From Flavimaribacter sp039888615 (GTDB lineage Bacteria; Pseudomonadota; Alphaproteobacteria; Rhizobiales; Rhizobiaceae), in NCBI GenBank assembly GCA_039888615.1, contig JBDQQS010000008.1: a stretch of DNA of 64,000 bases, one strand, 5' to 3'. Positions 16,395 to 25,173 of this stretch are shown here, one piece after another. Under the pieces are notes generated by a model. It ran no database searches and was not told where the DNA came from. It saw only the letters and a program-made list of their open reading frames with translations. A program made the position numbers and the translations under genes. Numbering within the stretch: the first letter of the stretch is position 1; every line of letters begins with the position of its first letter.

Positions 16395-17846
16395 ATGGAT
16401 CGCGGATTTTTCATCGACGGCCAATGGCTTGTGCCGGAAGGCAAGGAAACCTTCGTCATCAACGATCCCGCCACGGGAGAGAGGCTCGGTTCGACCCTGC
16501 TTGCCGATGGCGCTGTTGTCGGACAGGCGGTTGCAGCCGCTAAAAAGGTTGAGAAGAGCTTCGCCGCCATGCCGGCGGCCGAACGCGCGGCCATTCTGGT
16601 GCGCGCGGCCGAACTGATCGAAGCTCGGGTCGAGGACATGGCCCTGCTGCTGACGCGGGAGCAGGGCAAGCCAAAACCGGACAATCGGAAAGAAATCCTC
16701 TTCGGAGCAACGGTGCTGCGCTACTATGCCGGAGAGGCGACGCGGATCTTCGGTTCGCTCCGGCCTGCATCGGCGCCGGGCATCAAGAACGTCGTCTCCT
16801 ATCATCCGGCCGGCGTCGCAGGCGCCATCGTGCCCTGGAACTATCCCGTCGATCTCTATTGCTGGAAAGTCGGGCCCGCGCTTGCAGCCGGCTGTCCGAT
16901 TATCGTCAAGTCACCGCACGAGACGCCGCTGGCGATCGCGATGCTGGTCGATTGCCTGCACGAGGCGGGGTTGCCTGACGGGTGCCTTGCCGATGTGCCG
17001 GGTTACGGGCCGGTGGCCGGCGCCGCAATCGCCAGGCATCCGGAGATCCGGGTGATTTCGGCAACGGCCTCGATCGCCGCAGGTCAGGAGATCATGCGTA
17101 ACGCGGCTGAGAACCTGAAAAGTGTTTGCCTTGAACTTGGCGGCCACGCGCCGTTCATCGTGCTGGCCGACGCAGATCTGGAGGCTGCGGCGCGCGCGGC
17201 CCATCGCCGGTCCTTTTCGAATATGGGTCAGATCTGCATCACGGTGAACCGGATCCTTGTCGACAGGCGCGTTCACAACGAATTCGCGACGATCCTCGCA
17301 GATCTCGCCGATCAGACGGAACTTGGCCACGGGGTAGAACCCGGCGTCGCATACGGGCCGGTGTTGAACCGTTCAGTCATCGAAAGGGTGGAAGCCCATC
17401 GACACGACGCCGTGATGCGTGGCGGCCGGGTGATAGCCGGCGGCTACGCGCCGACGGAGGGAGAGTTTGCGCGAGGTCATTTCTACAGGCCGACGGTGAT
17501 CGACGATGCGCCGCTCGACAGCCTGCCGATGTGCGAGGAGACCTTCGGGCCGCTGGCGGCCATGACGGCCTTTGACAGCCATGCCCAGATGATCGAGATG
17601 GCCAACAGCCTCGAATACGGGCTGGCGGCCTACATGTACGGCGCCGATCTCGAACGGATGTGGACCATCGCCGACCGGCTGGAATTCGGCGGGATCGGCC
17701 TTAACGTCAATGATGTCAGCGAATTACAGGCGCCGTTTGGCGGCTGGAAGATGAGCGGCCTTGGCCGCGAACTCGGACCGGAAGGACTGGAAGCCTACCT
17801 GGAGACAAAATTCCTGAAGATGCGCGTTTCCGCCAGCCTCGACTGA
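16395..17846 (+). CDS. NAD(P)-dependent aldehyde dehydrogenase
   Basis: A 483-residue aldehyde dehydrogenase. The catalytic residues are visible: E247 in CLELGG and C281 in NMGQICITVNR. The cofactor segment PWNYPVDLY is near residue 147. Overall it resembles the succinate-semialdehyde/lactaldehyde group. I prefer the ATG at 16395 because TGAGG lies about 9 nt upstream; an ATG at 16380, overlapping the SIS stop as ATGA, would add five residues. It closes the operon and presumably oxidises an aldehyde made from the sugar moiety. Confidence 0.85.
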   Translation: MDRGFFIDGQWLVPEGKETFVINDPATGERLGSTLLADGAVVGQAVAAAKKVEKSFAAMPAAERAAILVRAAELIEARVEDMALLLTREQGKPKPDNRKEILFGATVLRYYAGEATRIFGSLRPASAPGIKNVVSYHPAGVAGAIVPWNYPVDLYCWKVGPALAAGCPIIVKSPHETPLAIAMLVDCLHEAGLPDGCLADVPGYGPVAGAAIARHPEIRVISATASIAAGQEIMRNAAENLKSVCLELGGHAPFIVLADADLEAAARAAHRRSFSNMGQICITVNRILVDRRVHNEFATILADLADQTELGHGVEPGVAYGPVLNRSVIERVEAHRHDAVMRGGRVIAGGYAPTEGEFARGHFYRPTVIDDAPLDSLPMCEETFGPLAAMTAFDSHAQMIEMANSLEYGLAAYMYGADLERMWTIADRLEFGGIGLNVNDVSELQAPFGGWKMSGLGRELGPEGLEAYLETKFLKMRVSASLD

Positions 17847-17985
17847 TTTTCGCCCCGTCGTCGGGATCGGCGGCCCGGCGCATGTCCCTGAACGAGACGT
17901 GATCAGAGTTGAGAGGTCTGCGCATTGCGGGCCCTCACACTTTGGCAAAGGATGGCGTCATTAATATGAGTCAAGGGAGGCGGTC

Positions 17986-18468
17986 ATGCGCCGTTTGGTT
18001 TCGAGCATCTTTGCATTTTTCCTGGTGACTGCATTTGCGGGTCCGGTATCCGCAGGTCCCATCGAGGCGCGCGAAGGCTGGGTGATCATGGACACGTCCT
18101 ACAGCTTCGCCGATCTCAACAGCCGTCTGGATCAGGCGATCATGGATGCAATGATGGGACTGGTGACGCAGGCAAGCGCCTCGCGCGGCGCCGAAAGCCG
18201 CGGCGTCACAATTCCGGGCAACCGCGTTGTTGGCGTCTATCGCAACGATTTCGCCGTCCGCATGCTGGAGGCGAGCCTTGCCGCCGGCATAGAGGCGCCG
18301 ATCCGCTTCTACGTCACGGAAGGCGAGGACGGATCGACGCTCAGTTACAAGACGCCGACCTTCGTCTTCACTCCCTATTTCGACGAAGGCGGAGAGGCGC
18401 TGAAGACGCTTACAACCGAACTCGACGGTATCTTTGACAGCATCGCTGATCAGGCCGCCGGCGAGTGA
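17986..18468 (+). CDS. DUF302 protein with signal peptide
   Basis: A 160-residue protein with an N-terminal secretion signal (residues 1-23, ending VSAG) and a DUF302 domain. The typical opening GWVIMDTSYSFADLNSRLDQAI and the closing YKTPTFVFTPYFDEGG are visible. DUF302 proteins bind small ligands in structures but have no settled role. The ATG follows GGGAGG. It is a single gene, 139 bp after the nucleoside operon and convergent with the deaminase gene. Confidence 0.85.
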   Translation: MRRLVSSIFAFFLVTAFAGPVSAGPIEAREGWVIMDTSYSFADLNSRLDQAIMDAMMGLVTQASASRGAESRGVTIPGNRVVGVYRNDFAVRMLEASLAAGIEAPIRFYVTEGEDGSTLSYKTPTFVFTPYFDEGGEALKTLTTELDGIFDSIADQAAGE

Positions 18469-18475
18469 TTTTTTC

Positions 18476-18493
18476 GCGCCGCGGACGCGGCGC
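18476..18493. repeat. GC-rich hairpin between convergent genes
   Basis: GCGCCGC and GCGGCGC form a 7-bp stem with a GGAC loop, immediately after the DUF302 stop. A T-run precedes the stem on the plus strand instead of following it, so it is not a standard intrinsic terminator in either direction. Confidence 0.4.
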
Positions 18494-18603
18494 CTGCTGG
18501 ATTGCGGATCGAGCCCGCAATGAGGGTGTGTTGAGAGATCTGCAGCTATCGGCAGGCGCGACATGTGGCGCGGATGTTGTCCGGAACAGTCTCTCTTCAT
18601 TCC

Positions 18604-20022
18604 TCACGTCGCAGCCGCCAGCTCGAGGCTCCACTTGTTGTGTTCGGCGATGACCGGTTCCATTTCCATCGCCGTGATGCGGCCATCCTCGACGACTGCC
18701 CGGCCGTTGACAACCGTCGTGTGGGCGTTCTGCGGAGCGCAGAAGACGACGGCTGCGACCGGATCGTGCAGGCCGCCCGCATAGCCAATCGTATCGAGAT
18801 TCAGCGTGAAGAAGTCGGCGCATTTTCCGGGTTCCAGCGACCCGATGTCGTCGCGCCCCAATACGCTGGCGCCGCCGATTGTCGCCAGTTCCAGCGCTTC
18901 ACGAGCCGTCATCCATTCGTCTGCCCGTAACGGGTGCGACTGCGATAGCAGGAAATGCTTGCGCGGTCCTTCCGGCGGCAGCAGGCCGAGTTGCAGGCGG
19001 GCAAGCAGCATGGCCTGGCGGACTTCGGCGAGCATGTGCGAGGCGTCATTGCTTGCCGACCCGTCGACGCCGAGACCGACGCGGACGCCGGCGGCCATGT
19101 ATTTCTTGACCGGCGCGATGCCCGAGCCGAGCCGCATGTTGGAGCAGGGGCAGTGGGCCGCTCCGCAACCGGTGCTCGCGAAGCGGGCGATCTCCTCGTC
19201 ATCGACGTGGATCGCATGGGCGAACCAGACGTCGTCGCCCAGCCAGTCGAGATCGGCCATCCAGTCGACCGGCCGCTTGCCGAAGCGCTCCAGCGTGTAG
19301 CGCTCTTCGTCCAGCGTCTCGCAGAGATGGGTATGGAGCATCACCTTCTTGTCGCGCGCCAGGGCCGCCGTCTCCTTCAGCAGGTTCTCGGAAACGGAAA
19401 AGGGCGAGCAGGGGGCGAGCACGATGCGGGTCATCGCGCCGTGCGAAGCGTCGTGATAGCGATCGACCACGCGCACGCAGTCGCGCATGATATCGTCTTC
19501 GTCCTCCACGCATTCGTCCGGCGGCAGGCCGCCTTTGGATTGACCCAGCGACATCGAACCGCGGCTTGCATGAAAACGCACGCCGAGATCCTTCGCCGCC
19601 TCGATATGAACGTCGATCGAATTGCCGCTTTTGAAGAGGTAGGAGTGATCGAAAACCGTGGTGCAGCCGGAAAGCAACAGTTCCGCCATGCCGATCAGGC
19701 AGCTCATGCGCGAGGCGTCCGGATGGGTGCGCGCCCATATGCGGTAATGGACCTTCAGCCAGTCGAAGAGATTGTTGTTCTGGGCGGCGGGAAGATTGCG
19801 CGTAAGCGTCTGGTTGAGATGGTGGTGGGTGTTGACGAAGCCAGGCAGCACGATCTGATCGGTGGCGTCGATGACCTTGTCGGCTGTCTGCGGCAGATCT
19901 TCCGTGTTGCCGACCTGCCGGATGACGCCGTCTTCTGCGTAGAGGCCGCCATCCTCGATCTCGCGTCGTTCCCCGTCCATAGTCACAAGTATGCGGGCGT
20001 TCTTTACAAGCAACGTCGTCAT
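18604..20022 (-). CDS. amidohydrolase, 8-oxoguanine deaminase-like
   Basis: A 472-residue TIM-barrel deaminase. Metal ligands are in NTHHHLNQ (H66, H68), in HTHLCE and in the late GVDGSASND aspartate. The CPCSNMRLGSGIAPV segment is typical of the 8-oxoguanine/AtzB-TrzA group, which deaminates purines or triazines using zinc. The start ATG at 20022 is 1 nt after the ureohydrolase stop, so the two are cotranscribed. The substrate is probably a guanine-type base, but the family includes other aminopurine deaminases. Confidence 0.85.
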   Translation of the reverse strand: MTTLLVKNARILVTMDGERREIEDGGLYAEDGVIRQVGNTEDLPQTADKVIDATDQIVLPGFVNTHHHLNQTLTRNLPAAQNNNLFDWLKVHYRIWARTHPDASRMSCLIGMAELLLSGCTTVFDHSYLFKSGNSIDVHIEAAKDLGVRFHASRGSMSLGQSKGGLPPDECVEDEDDIMRDCVRVVDRYHDASHGAMTRIVLAPCSPFSVSENLLKETAALARDKKVMLHTHLCETLDEERYTLERFGKRPVDWMADLDWLGDDVWFAHAIHVDDEEIARFASTGCGAAHCPCSNMRLGSGIAPVKKYMAAGVRVGLGVDGSASNDASHMLAEVRQAMLLARLQLGLLPPEGPRKHFLLSQSHPLRADEWMTAREALELATIGGASVLGRDDIGSLEPGKCADFFTLNLDTIGYAGGLHDPVAAVVFCAPQNAHTTVVNGRAVVEDGRITAMEMEPVIAEHNKWSLELAAAT

Positions 20023-20023
20023 G

Positions 20024-20980
20024 TCAATTCTGTCCAACCATGACGCAGAGCAGTTCGAACATGATCGAGACCGCAAGCCAGGCCGTGCCGCCCGCCTGAT
20101 CGAAGGGCGGCGAGACCTCGACCAAATCGGCCCCGATGATATTGACCCCTTCCAGTTCGCGAACGACCTGCAGTGCCTGGAAGGAATTCGGGCCGCCGAC
20201 CTCGGGCGTGCCGGTTCCGGGCGCAAAGGCCGGGTCGACGAAATCGATGTCATAGGAGACATAGGTCGGACCCGATCCGGCGATTTCACGCGCCTCGGCC
20301 ATGACGTCCGGAATGCCGCGCTCGAAGAATTCCTCGATCGCGATGACCCTGACGCCGACGGATTTGGCGAAGTCGCGGTCTTCCATGTCGTAGGCCGTGC
20401 CGCGGACGCCAATCTGCACAACGCGTTGCGGATCGAGAAGTCCTTCCTCGACAGCGCGGCGAAACGGCGTTCCGTGCGTGTACATGCAGCCATTGAAATA
20501 GCTGTGGAAGAGATCGGTATGGCCGTCGAAATGGATCATGCCGACCGGACCGTCGGACGCCAGACCGCGCAGGATCGGCAGCGAGCACAGATGGTCGCCG
20601 CCGGCTGTCAGCGGCCGGACTCCAGCGTCCCTGACCTTCGAATAGAAGGTCGTGAAGCGATCGAGGCTGTCCATGACATCGGCCGGATTGGGCGCAACGT
20701 CGCCCAGGTCGGCGCAGTTCACCGCCTCGAAAGGACGAACGCCGGTTGCACCGTTCTGTGCGCGTATCATCGTCGAGAGGTCGCGCAATTGTCGGGGACC
20801 ATGTCTGGGGCCAGGCCGATTGGTGGTCCCGCCGTCCCAAGGCGCGCCGACGAGGCCAATCTGGACGTTGGCGATCTCCGGATCGTCGAGCGTGATGTGC
20901 GGCAATCGCATGAATGTCGGCACGCCTGCAAAGCGGGGCAGATCGAAACCGGACACCGGCTGGAACCGGCTTGTGCTCAT
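20024..20980 (-). CDS. agmatinase-like ureohydrolase
   Basis: A 318-residue arginase-superfamily enzyme that should release urea from a guanidino compound using two Mn2+. Motifs are GGDHL, FDGHTD (where many members have DAHxD) and SYDIDFVDPAFAPGTGTPEVGG. Annotation as agmatinase is conventional, but the group includes guanidinobutyrase, guanidinopropionase and guanidine hydrolases. The ATG at 20980 follows GAGG. It is encoded directly before the 8-oxoguanine-deaminase-like gene and 78 bp after the MarR gene on the same strand. Confidence 0.82.
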   Translation of the reverse strand: MSTSRFQPVSGFDLPRFAGVPTFMRLPHITLDDPEIANVQIGLVGAPWDGGTTNRPGPRHGPRQLRDLSTMIRAQNGATGVRPFEAVNCADLGDVAPNPADVMDSLDRFTTFYSKVRDAGVRPLTAGGDHLCSLPILRGLASDGPVGMIHFDGHTDLFHSYFNGCMYTHGTPFRRAVEEGLLDPQRVVQIGVRGTAYDMEDRDFAKSVGVRVIAIEEFFERGIPDVMAEAREIAGSGPTYVSYDIDFVDPAFAPGTGTPEVGGPNSFQALQVVRELEGVNIIGADLVEVSPPFDQAGGTAWLAVSIMFELLCVMVGQN

Positions 20981-21058
20981 GAAGAACCTCGTCGAAGGGC
21001 CGAATGATCTCTCACCATGTCACAGCCGGCCGCAAGATTGAAGCGTCGGCTTTTTCCG

Positions 21059-21664
21059 CTACTCCGGCTTTTTACCGCGGATGATGTCATCGACGCCCTC
21101 GTCGACGATATCGGCGTAAGATTGCATGTGCGTCGCAAAGACCTCGGCGATCTTCAGCGGATCATCCTCGTCGTTTTCCGCAGCGCAGACTTCACGCAGC
21201 GCGTCCGAGAGCGACTTGTTGATATGGGCGTTGATCTGCAGAAAGCGGGTCACGCGCAGGACGTCCTCCATCGTCAACTCACCCATCCTGCGCTGCCCGA
21301 CTTTGCTGATCTGTCCATAGACAGCTTCGGCGAGTTGATTGGCCCGTTCCGTGGATTCGATAAAGACCTTTCGCCGGTCTTCCGTGTCCCGGATGCGGCG
21401 CAGATATCCGGCCTGTTCCAGCCGATCGACGACGGTTGTCACGGCGCCGGTGGTCAATCCGCTCATACGGGCGAGATCTCCGGCGGTGATCCGTCCCAGC
21501 CGATGAATGATGTCCAGACAACGTGAATCCGTCCTGTTGATCCGCAACAGCGTGGAGAACGCTTCGTCCATCATGTCCGAGGCGTTCTGGCTGACCCGCA
21601 ACGCTTCGACCATTTCCGCAACGGCCGACTCTTTATCTCTTGACGAAAAAGTATTTTGATTCAT
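21059..21664 (-). CDS. MarR-family transcriptional regulator
   Basis: A 201-residue regulator with a MarR winged helix in its centre: ITAGDLARMSGLTTGAVTTVVDRLEQAG is the recognition helix and RRIRDTEDRRKVFIE the wing. The N- and C-terminal helices form the dimer interface. The ATG at 21664 lies inside a 19-bp inverted repeat, strong evidence of autoregulation. It is divergent from a DrrAB-type ABC exporter that it probably represses. A start 6 codons upstream is possible but would run through the operator. Confidence 0.88.
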   Translation of the reverse strand: MNQNTFSSRDKESAVAEMVEALRVSQNASDMMDEAFSTLLRINRTDSRCLDIIHRLGRITAGDLARMSGLTTGAVTTVVDRLEQAGYLRRIRDTEDRRKVFIESTERANQLAEAVYGQISKVGQRRMGELTMEDVLRVTRFLQINAHINKSLSDALREVCAAENDEDDPLKIAEVFATHMQSYADIVDEGVDDIIRGKKPE

Positions 21665-21677
21665 AAGATATATGAAT
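21659..21677. promoter_or_regulatory. MarR operator, 19-bp inverted repeat
   Basis: ATTCATA-agata-TATGAAT is a perfect inverted repeat covering the MarR start codon and 25 bp from the exporter ATG. Its length, symmetry and AT-rich arms suit a MarR dimer, and its position allows control of both divergent genes. Confidence 0.7.
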
Positions 21678-21702
21678 ATCAAGATAATCAGGAATCGTCA
21701 AG

Positions 21703-22674
21703 ATGCTGGAAGCTGCCAAAGATCAGGCGATCATCGCCCGCGGCCTGAAACGAAGCTACAAGACCCGCACCGAAACCGTGGACGCGGTTCAGGGCATCGA
21801 TCTGACCGTTGGCAAAGGCGAGATTGTCGGCTTCCTTGGTCCCAATGGCGCCGGAAAGACGACGACGCTGAAGATGCTGTGCACGCTGCTGGAGCCGACA
21901 GACGGTGAGGCCATGGTCGCCGGATGCGATCTGCGGCGCGATGCGAGAGGCGTCAAGAGACGGATCGGCTATGTCGCCCAGGGCGGAACGACCATGAGCG
22001 AGGCGAAGGTCAGCCTCGAAATCGTTTCCCAGGCGCAACTTTACGGTCTCAGCAGGCAGGAAGGCGAAAGGCGGGGAAAAGAGTTGCTCAAGGCGCTCGA
22101 CCTCGACGGGATATGGGATCGCGCCTGCGGTTCGCTGTCCGGGGGGCAGCGCCGCCGCCTCGACATTGTCATGGGCCTGATCCACGAGCCGGAACTCGTC
22201 TTTCTCGATGAGCCGTCGACCGGCCTCGACCCGCAGGCGCGCGCCAATCTCTGGAACCATATCCGCAGTCTGCGCGACCAATTCGGGACCACTGTTTTTC
22301 TCACGACCCACTACATGGACGAAGCGGACGCCCTGTCCGACCGGCTGTTGATCATCGATCATGGGCGGATCGTTGGGGAAGGCGCGTCGGCAGAACTCAA
22401 GGAACGTTTGTCCGGGGACGCGATCACCTTGACGCTCAGGACATCCGAAGACGCAACGAAGTCGCAAGAAACGGCCGTGGCGCTGGAAAACGCCGCCAAT
22501 GTAGTATGCGAGGGCAATGTGGTTCATTTCCGCGCTCCCAATGGCGCGTCTGTCTTGCCGGGCCTGCTGCGCAAGCTGACGGATCTCGATATCGAGCCCA
22601 TCGGCGTGGAGATCGCGCGCCCGACTCTCGAGGACGTCTTTCTCAACCTCACCGGTCGCTCGCTGCGCGACTGA
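21703..22674 (+). CDS. ABC-2 exporter ATP-binding protein (DrrA-like)
   Basis: A 323-residue ATPase. Walker A GPNGAGKTT is near residue 46, the signature LSGGQRRR near 147, and Walker B VFLDEPSTGLDP just after. A C-terminal extension of about 80 residues ending in RPTLEDVFLNLTGRSLRD is typical of the daunorubicin-resistance (DrrA) group. With the next gene it forms an exporter for a drug, lipid or polysaccharide; the substrate is unknown. It lies 38 bp from the divergent MarR gene and shares its operator. Confidence 0.88.
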   Translation: MLEAAKDQAIIARGLKRSYKTRTETVDAVQGIDLTVGKGEIVGFLGPNGAGKTTTLKMLCTLLEPTDGEAMVAGCDLRRDARGVKRRIGYVAQGGTTMSEAKVSLEIVSQAQLYGLSRQEGERRGKELLKALDLDGIWDRACGSLSGGQRRRLDIVMGLIHEPELVFLDEPSTGLDPQARANLWNHIRSLRDQFGTTVFLTTHYMDEADALSDRLLIIDHGRIVGEGASAELKERLSGDAITLTLRTSEDATKSQETAVALENAANVVCEGNVVHFRAPNGASVLPGLLRKLTDLDIEPIGVEIARPTLEDVFLNLTGRSLRD

Positions 22675-22692
22675 ATTGACTGGAGCAAAGTC

Positions 22693-23454
22693 ATGAGTTT
22701 TTTTCGGGACACATTCATCATCTTCAGGCGAGCCACGCTTCTGTCCCTTCAAAATCCCGCCTGGGTGATCATCGGGCTGATGCAGCCCATCCTTTACCTT
22801 GTGCTGTTCGGTCCACTGCTTCTGCGCATGACCAGTGTTCCGGGCTTTCCTCCTGGCAACGCCTGGCAGGTCTTCGTGCCGGGACTGCTGGTGCAGCTCG
22901 GGATATTCGGCGGGTCCTTCGTCGGCTTCGCCATCATCAACGAATGGCGCAGCGGCGTCATCGACCGGATGATGGTCACGCCCGCCCATCGCGTCTCGCT
23001 CATCGCCGGCCGCGTGCTGCGCGACGTGATGGTGCTGATGGTTCAGGCAATCGTTCTCGTACTTGCCGCCATGCTGTTCGGTCTGCGTATTCCATTCGGC
23101 GCGCTGTTGCTCGCGCTGGCGCTGGTGGCCATGCTCGGCGCGTCGTTCTCGTCGCTCTCCTACGCCGCCGGCCTGTCGATGAAGTCCGAGGACGCCTTCG
23201 CTCCGCTCATCAACACCTTCGCGCTGCCGGTGCTTCTGCTTTCCGGCATCCTGCTGCCGATGAGCATGGCGCCGGCCTGGCTGCGATACGTGTCCGACGT
23301 CAACCCGTTCAAGCACATGGTCGAGGCGCTGCGCGCGGTATTTCGCGGCGAAATCTTCACCTTCATCGTGCCGTTTGGCTTCGGGCTGTCCCTTGCGCTG
23401 GTGCTGATCAGCCTGTGGACCGGCGCGCGCGTTTTCCGCAACCAGACCCGGTAA
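22693..23454 (+). CDS. ABC-2 type permease (DrrB-like)
   Basis: A 253-residue inner-membrane protein with six predicted segments. The ABC-2 signature is visible as NTFALPVLLLSGILLPMS followed by NPFKHMVEALRAVFRG. It begins 18 nt after the ATPase gene with GGAG before its ATG. Together the two genes make a DrrAB-type efflux system under the divergent MarR regulator. Confidence 0.88.
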   Translation: MSFFRDTFIIFRRATLLSLQNPAWVIIGLMQPILYLVLFGPLLLRMTSVPGFPPGNAWQVFVPGLLVQLGIFGGSFVGFAIINEWRSGVIDRMMVTPAHRVSLIAGRVLRDVMVLMVQAIVLVLAAMLFGLRIPFGALLLALALVAMLGASFSSLSYAAGLSMKSEDAFAPLINTFALPVLLLSGILLPMSMAPAWLRYVSDVNPFKHMVEALRAVFRGEIFTFIVPFGFGLSLALVLISLWTGARVFRNQTR

Positions 23455-23540
23455 TTCGCCTGTTCTTGTCTTTCGCCACTTTCGGGGTTGATCGCCAGCC
23501 GCTAAAGAACTGGCGAACTCAATCAAGCGGAGCGGTATTT

Positions 23541-24341
23541 ATGGCAACGGCGCAACTCAACGACATCTCGCTCTACTACGAGGAACATGGCGAGGGCGAG
23601 CCGTTGCTGCTTGTCGCCGGGCTTTCGAGCGACAGTCAGAGCTGGTTGCCTGTCATTGAACCGCTGTCGGCGCATTACCGGCTGATCCTGCCGGACAATC
23701 GAATGGTTGGCCGCACCGAACCGAAAACCGTCGAGACCGGGATAGGCGTCATGGCGGACGATGTCGTGACCCTGATGGACGAACTCGGCATAGAGAAAGC
23801 CCATATTGTCGGCCACTCGATGGGCGGCGCGGTATCCCTTGATCTGGCGGCGCGGTACCCTGAGAGGATCGAGAAGCTCGTGATCCTGTGTTCCGGTCCG
23901 ATCAGGACGGCAAGAAACATATCCCTTGTCGACACCCTGATTCGCCAGCGCGAAGAAGGCGTCTCGGACGATACCTGGTTCCGTTCTTTCTTCTATTGGT
24001 TGTTCTCGCCCGGCTTCTTCGAGGACGAAGCCGCAGTCAGTTCGGCGGTGGAGATGGCAAAGACCTATCCATGGCGGCAGCCAATCGAGGCGATGCGAAA
24101 GCAACAACAGGCAATCGCAGCCTACCAGGCCGGCGACGTGATTGCGCGGATCAAGGCGCCGACGCTGGGCGTTGCAGGCGGCAACGACCTGATGATACCC
24201 CCGGACGACATGCGTGTGGTTCTTTCAGGCGTCGCCGATTTCCGTTTCGAAGTGATCGAGAATGCCGCGCATTCCATTCACTGGGAAGCGCCGGAGGCGG
24301 TGGTCGAGCATGTCTTGTCTTTTCTTGGCGAACAGCGGTAG
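23541..24341 (+). CDS. alpha/beta hydrolase
   Basis: A 266-residue cytoplasmic hydrolase. The nucleophile elbow is GHSMGG (Ser in the context HIVGHSMGGA), the acid is probably the Asp of GGNDLMIP, and the base the His of NAAHSIHWE. The family includes lactonases, esterases and 3-oxoadipate enol-lactonase-like proteins; none can be singled out. A longer open frame upstream overlaps the permease gene and is not used. It lies 86 bp after the exporter, perhaps in the same transcript. Confidence 0.85.
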   Translation: MATAQLNDISLYYEEHGEGEPLLLVAGLSSDSQSWLPVIEPLSAHYRLILPDNRMVGRTEPKTVETGIGVMADDVVTLMDELGIEKAHIVGHSMGGAVSLDLAARYPERIEKLVILCSGPIRTARNISLVDTLIRQREEGVSDDTWFRSFFYWLFSPGFFEDEAAVSSAVEMAKTYPWRQPIEAMRKQQQAIAAYQAGDVIARIKAPTLGVAGGNDLMIPPDDMRVVLSGVADFRFEVIENAAHSIHWEAPEAVVEHVLSFLGEQR

Positions 24342-24344
24342 GAA

Positions 24345-24974
24345 CTAGCGCGCCGCCCACAAGGCGCCGCGCTCGAAGATTGTGCGCATCTCGGGCACGT
24401 TGAACTCATCGGCGACGTGACCAAGCGCGCTGTAGAAGACGCGTCCCTTGCCGTATCGCCGCTTCCAGACGACCGGCATGTCGACGCCCTTGACGTCTTC
24501 GCAGTAGGTTCCGTCGAAGCGGGTTGTGGCAAGCACTTCGTTGACCGGGTCGACATGCAGGTAATATTGCTCCGAGCGATAGGCAAAGTCTGTTACGCCT
24601 TCCATGATCGGATCATCCGGCCGGGTGATCTCTATCCTGTAATCGATGATGTCGCCGGGGTGCGCGACCCATTGGCCGCCGGTCATGAACTGGTATTCGG
24701 GCTCCTTGCGAAACGCGTCGCACATCGTGCCGTGAAATCCGGCAAGCCCTGTTCCGCCCTTGATCGCGCCGAGGAGTCCGGAGAGCGCCTCGCGGCCTAT
24801 CTCCGACTGGGTGATCACAGGTACGATCAGCGAATGCTCGCCGACATCCGGCGATGCGAAGGCTTCCGTGGTGTCGGAAAACGTTACGTCGAAACCGTGG
24901 CCTTCAAGCATGGACTTGACGACTGTGGCGCTTTGCAGGGGCGTGTGGCCTTCCCATCCGCCCCAGACGATCAA
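24345..24974 (-). CDS. ThuA-like domain protein
   Basis: A protein of about 209 residues with the trehalose-utilisation (ThuA) fold related to class I glutamine amidotransferases. The N-terminus IVWGGWEGHTP, the FHGTMCDAF segment and the C-terminal MPVVWKRRYGKGRVFYSALGH are diagnostic. ThuA-like proteins take part in sugar (trehalose/maltitol-type) catabolism and their reaction is not established. The nearest usual start is a TTG at 24974, but a CTG at 24992 with AGGGAGG just upstream would give MANRTALIVWGG, a more family-like N-terminus. It is convergent with the alpha/beta hydrolase gene. Confidence 0.85.
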   Translation of the reverse strand: MIVWGGWEGHTPLQSATVVKSMLEGHGFDVTFSDTTEAFASPDVGEHSLIVPVITQSEIGREALSGLLGAIKGGTGLAGFHGTMCDAFRKEPEYQFMTGGQWVAHPGDIIDYRIEITRPDDPIMEGVTDFAYRSEQYYLHVDPVNEVLATTRFDGTYCEDVKGVDMPVVWKRRYGKGRVFYSALGHVADEFNVPEMRTIFERGALWAAR

Positions 24975-25173
24975 TGCTGTTCGGTTGGCCAGATTGCCCT
25001 CCCTGGTCCTTCTCTTCCATTCCGTTGCAACCGCTAACGCAGAGTGGAGGGTTGTTCAACCAGCAATCGAGTGAGCGCTTGAAGGTTTCGACGTCTTTTT
25101 CCGAGAAGCATCTTCTTTCATCAACAGGTCATCCAGCGTAAAACCTCACACTGATTCAGAAGTTGAAAGCGCC

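Noticed and set aside
18476..18493. Intrinsic terminator after the DUF302 gene
   Set aside because: The stem is good, but the T-run precedes it and neither strand has a U-tract after the stem. Kept only as a hairpin.
21688..23526. A 612-codon minus-strand frame antisense to the DrrAB-type genes
   Set aside because: Low-complexity translation rich in Gln, Asp and Arg, exactly opposite well-conserved ABC genes. A composition artefact.
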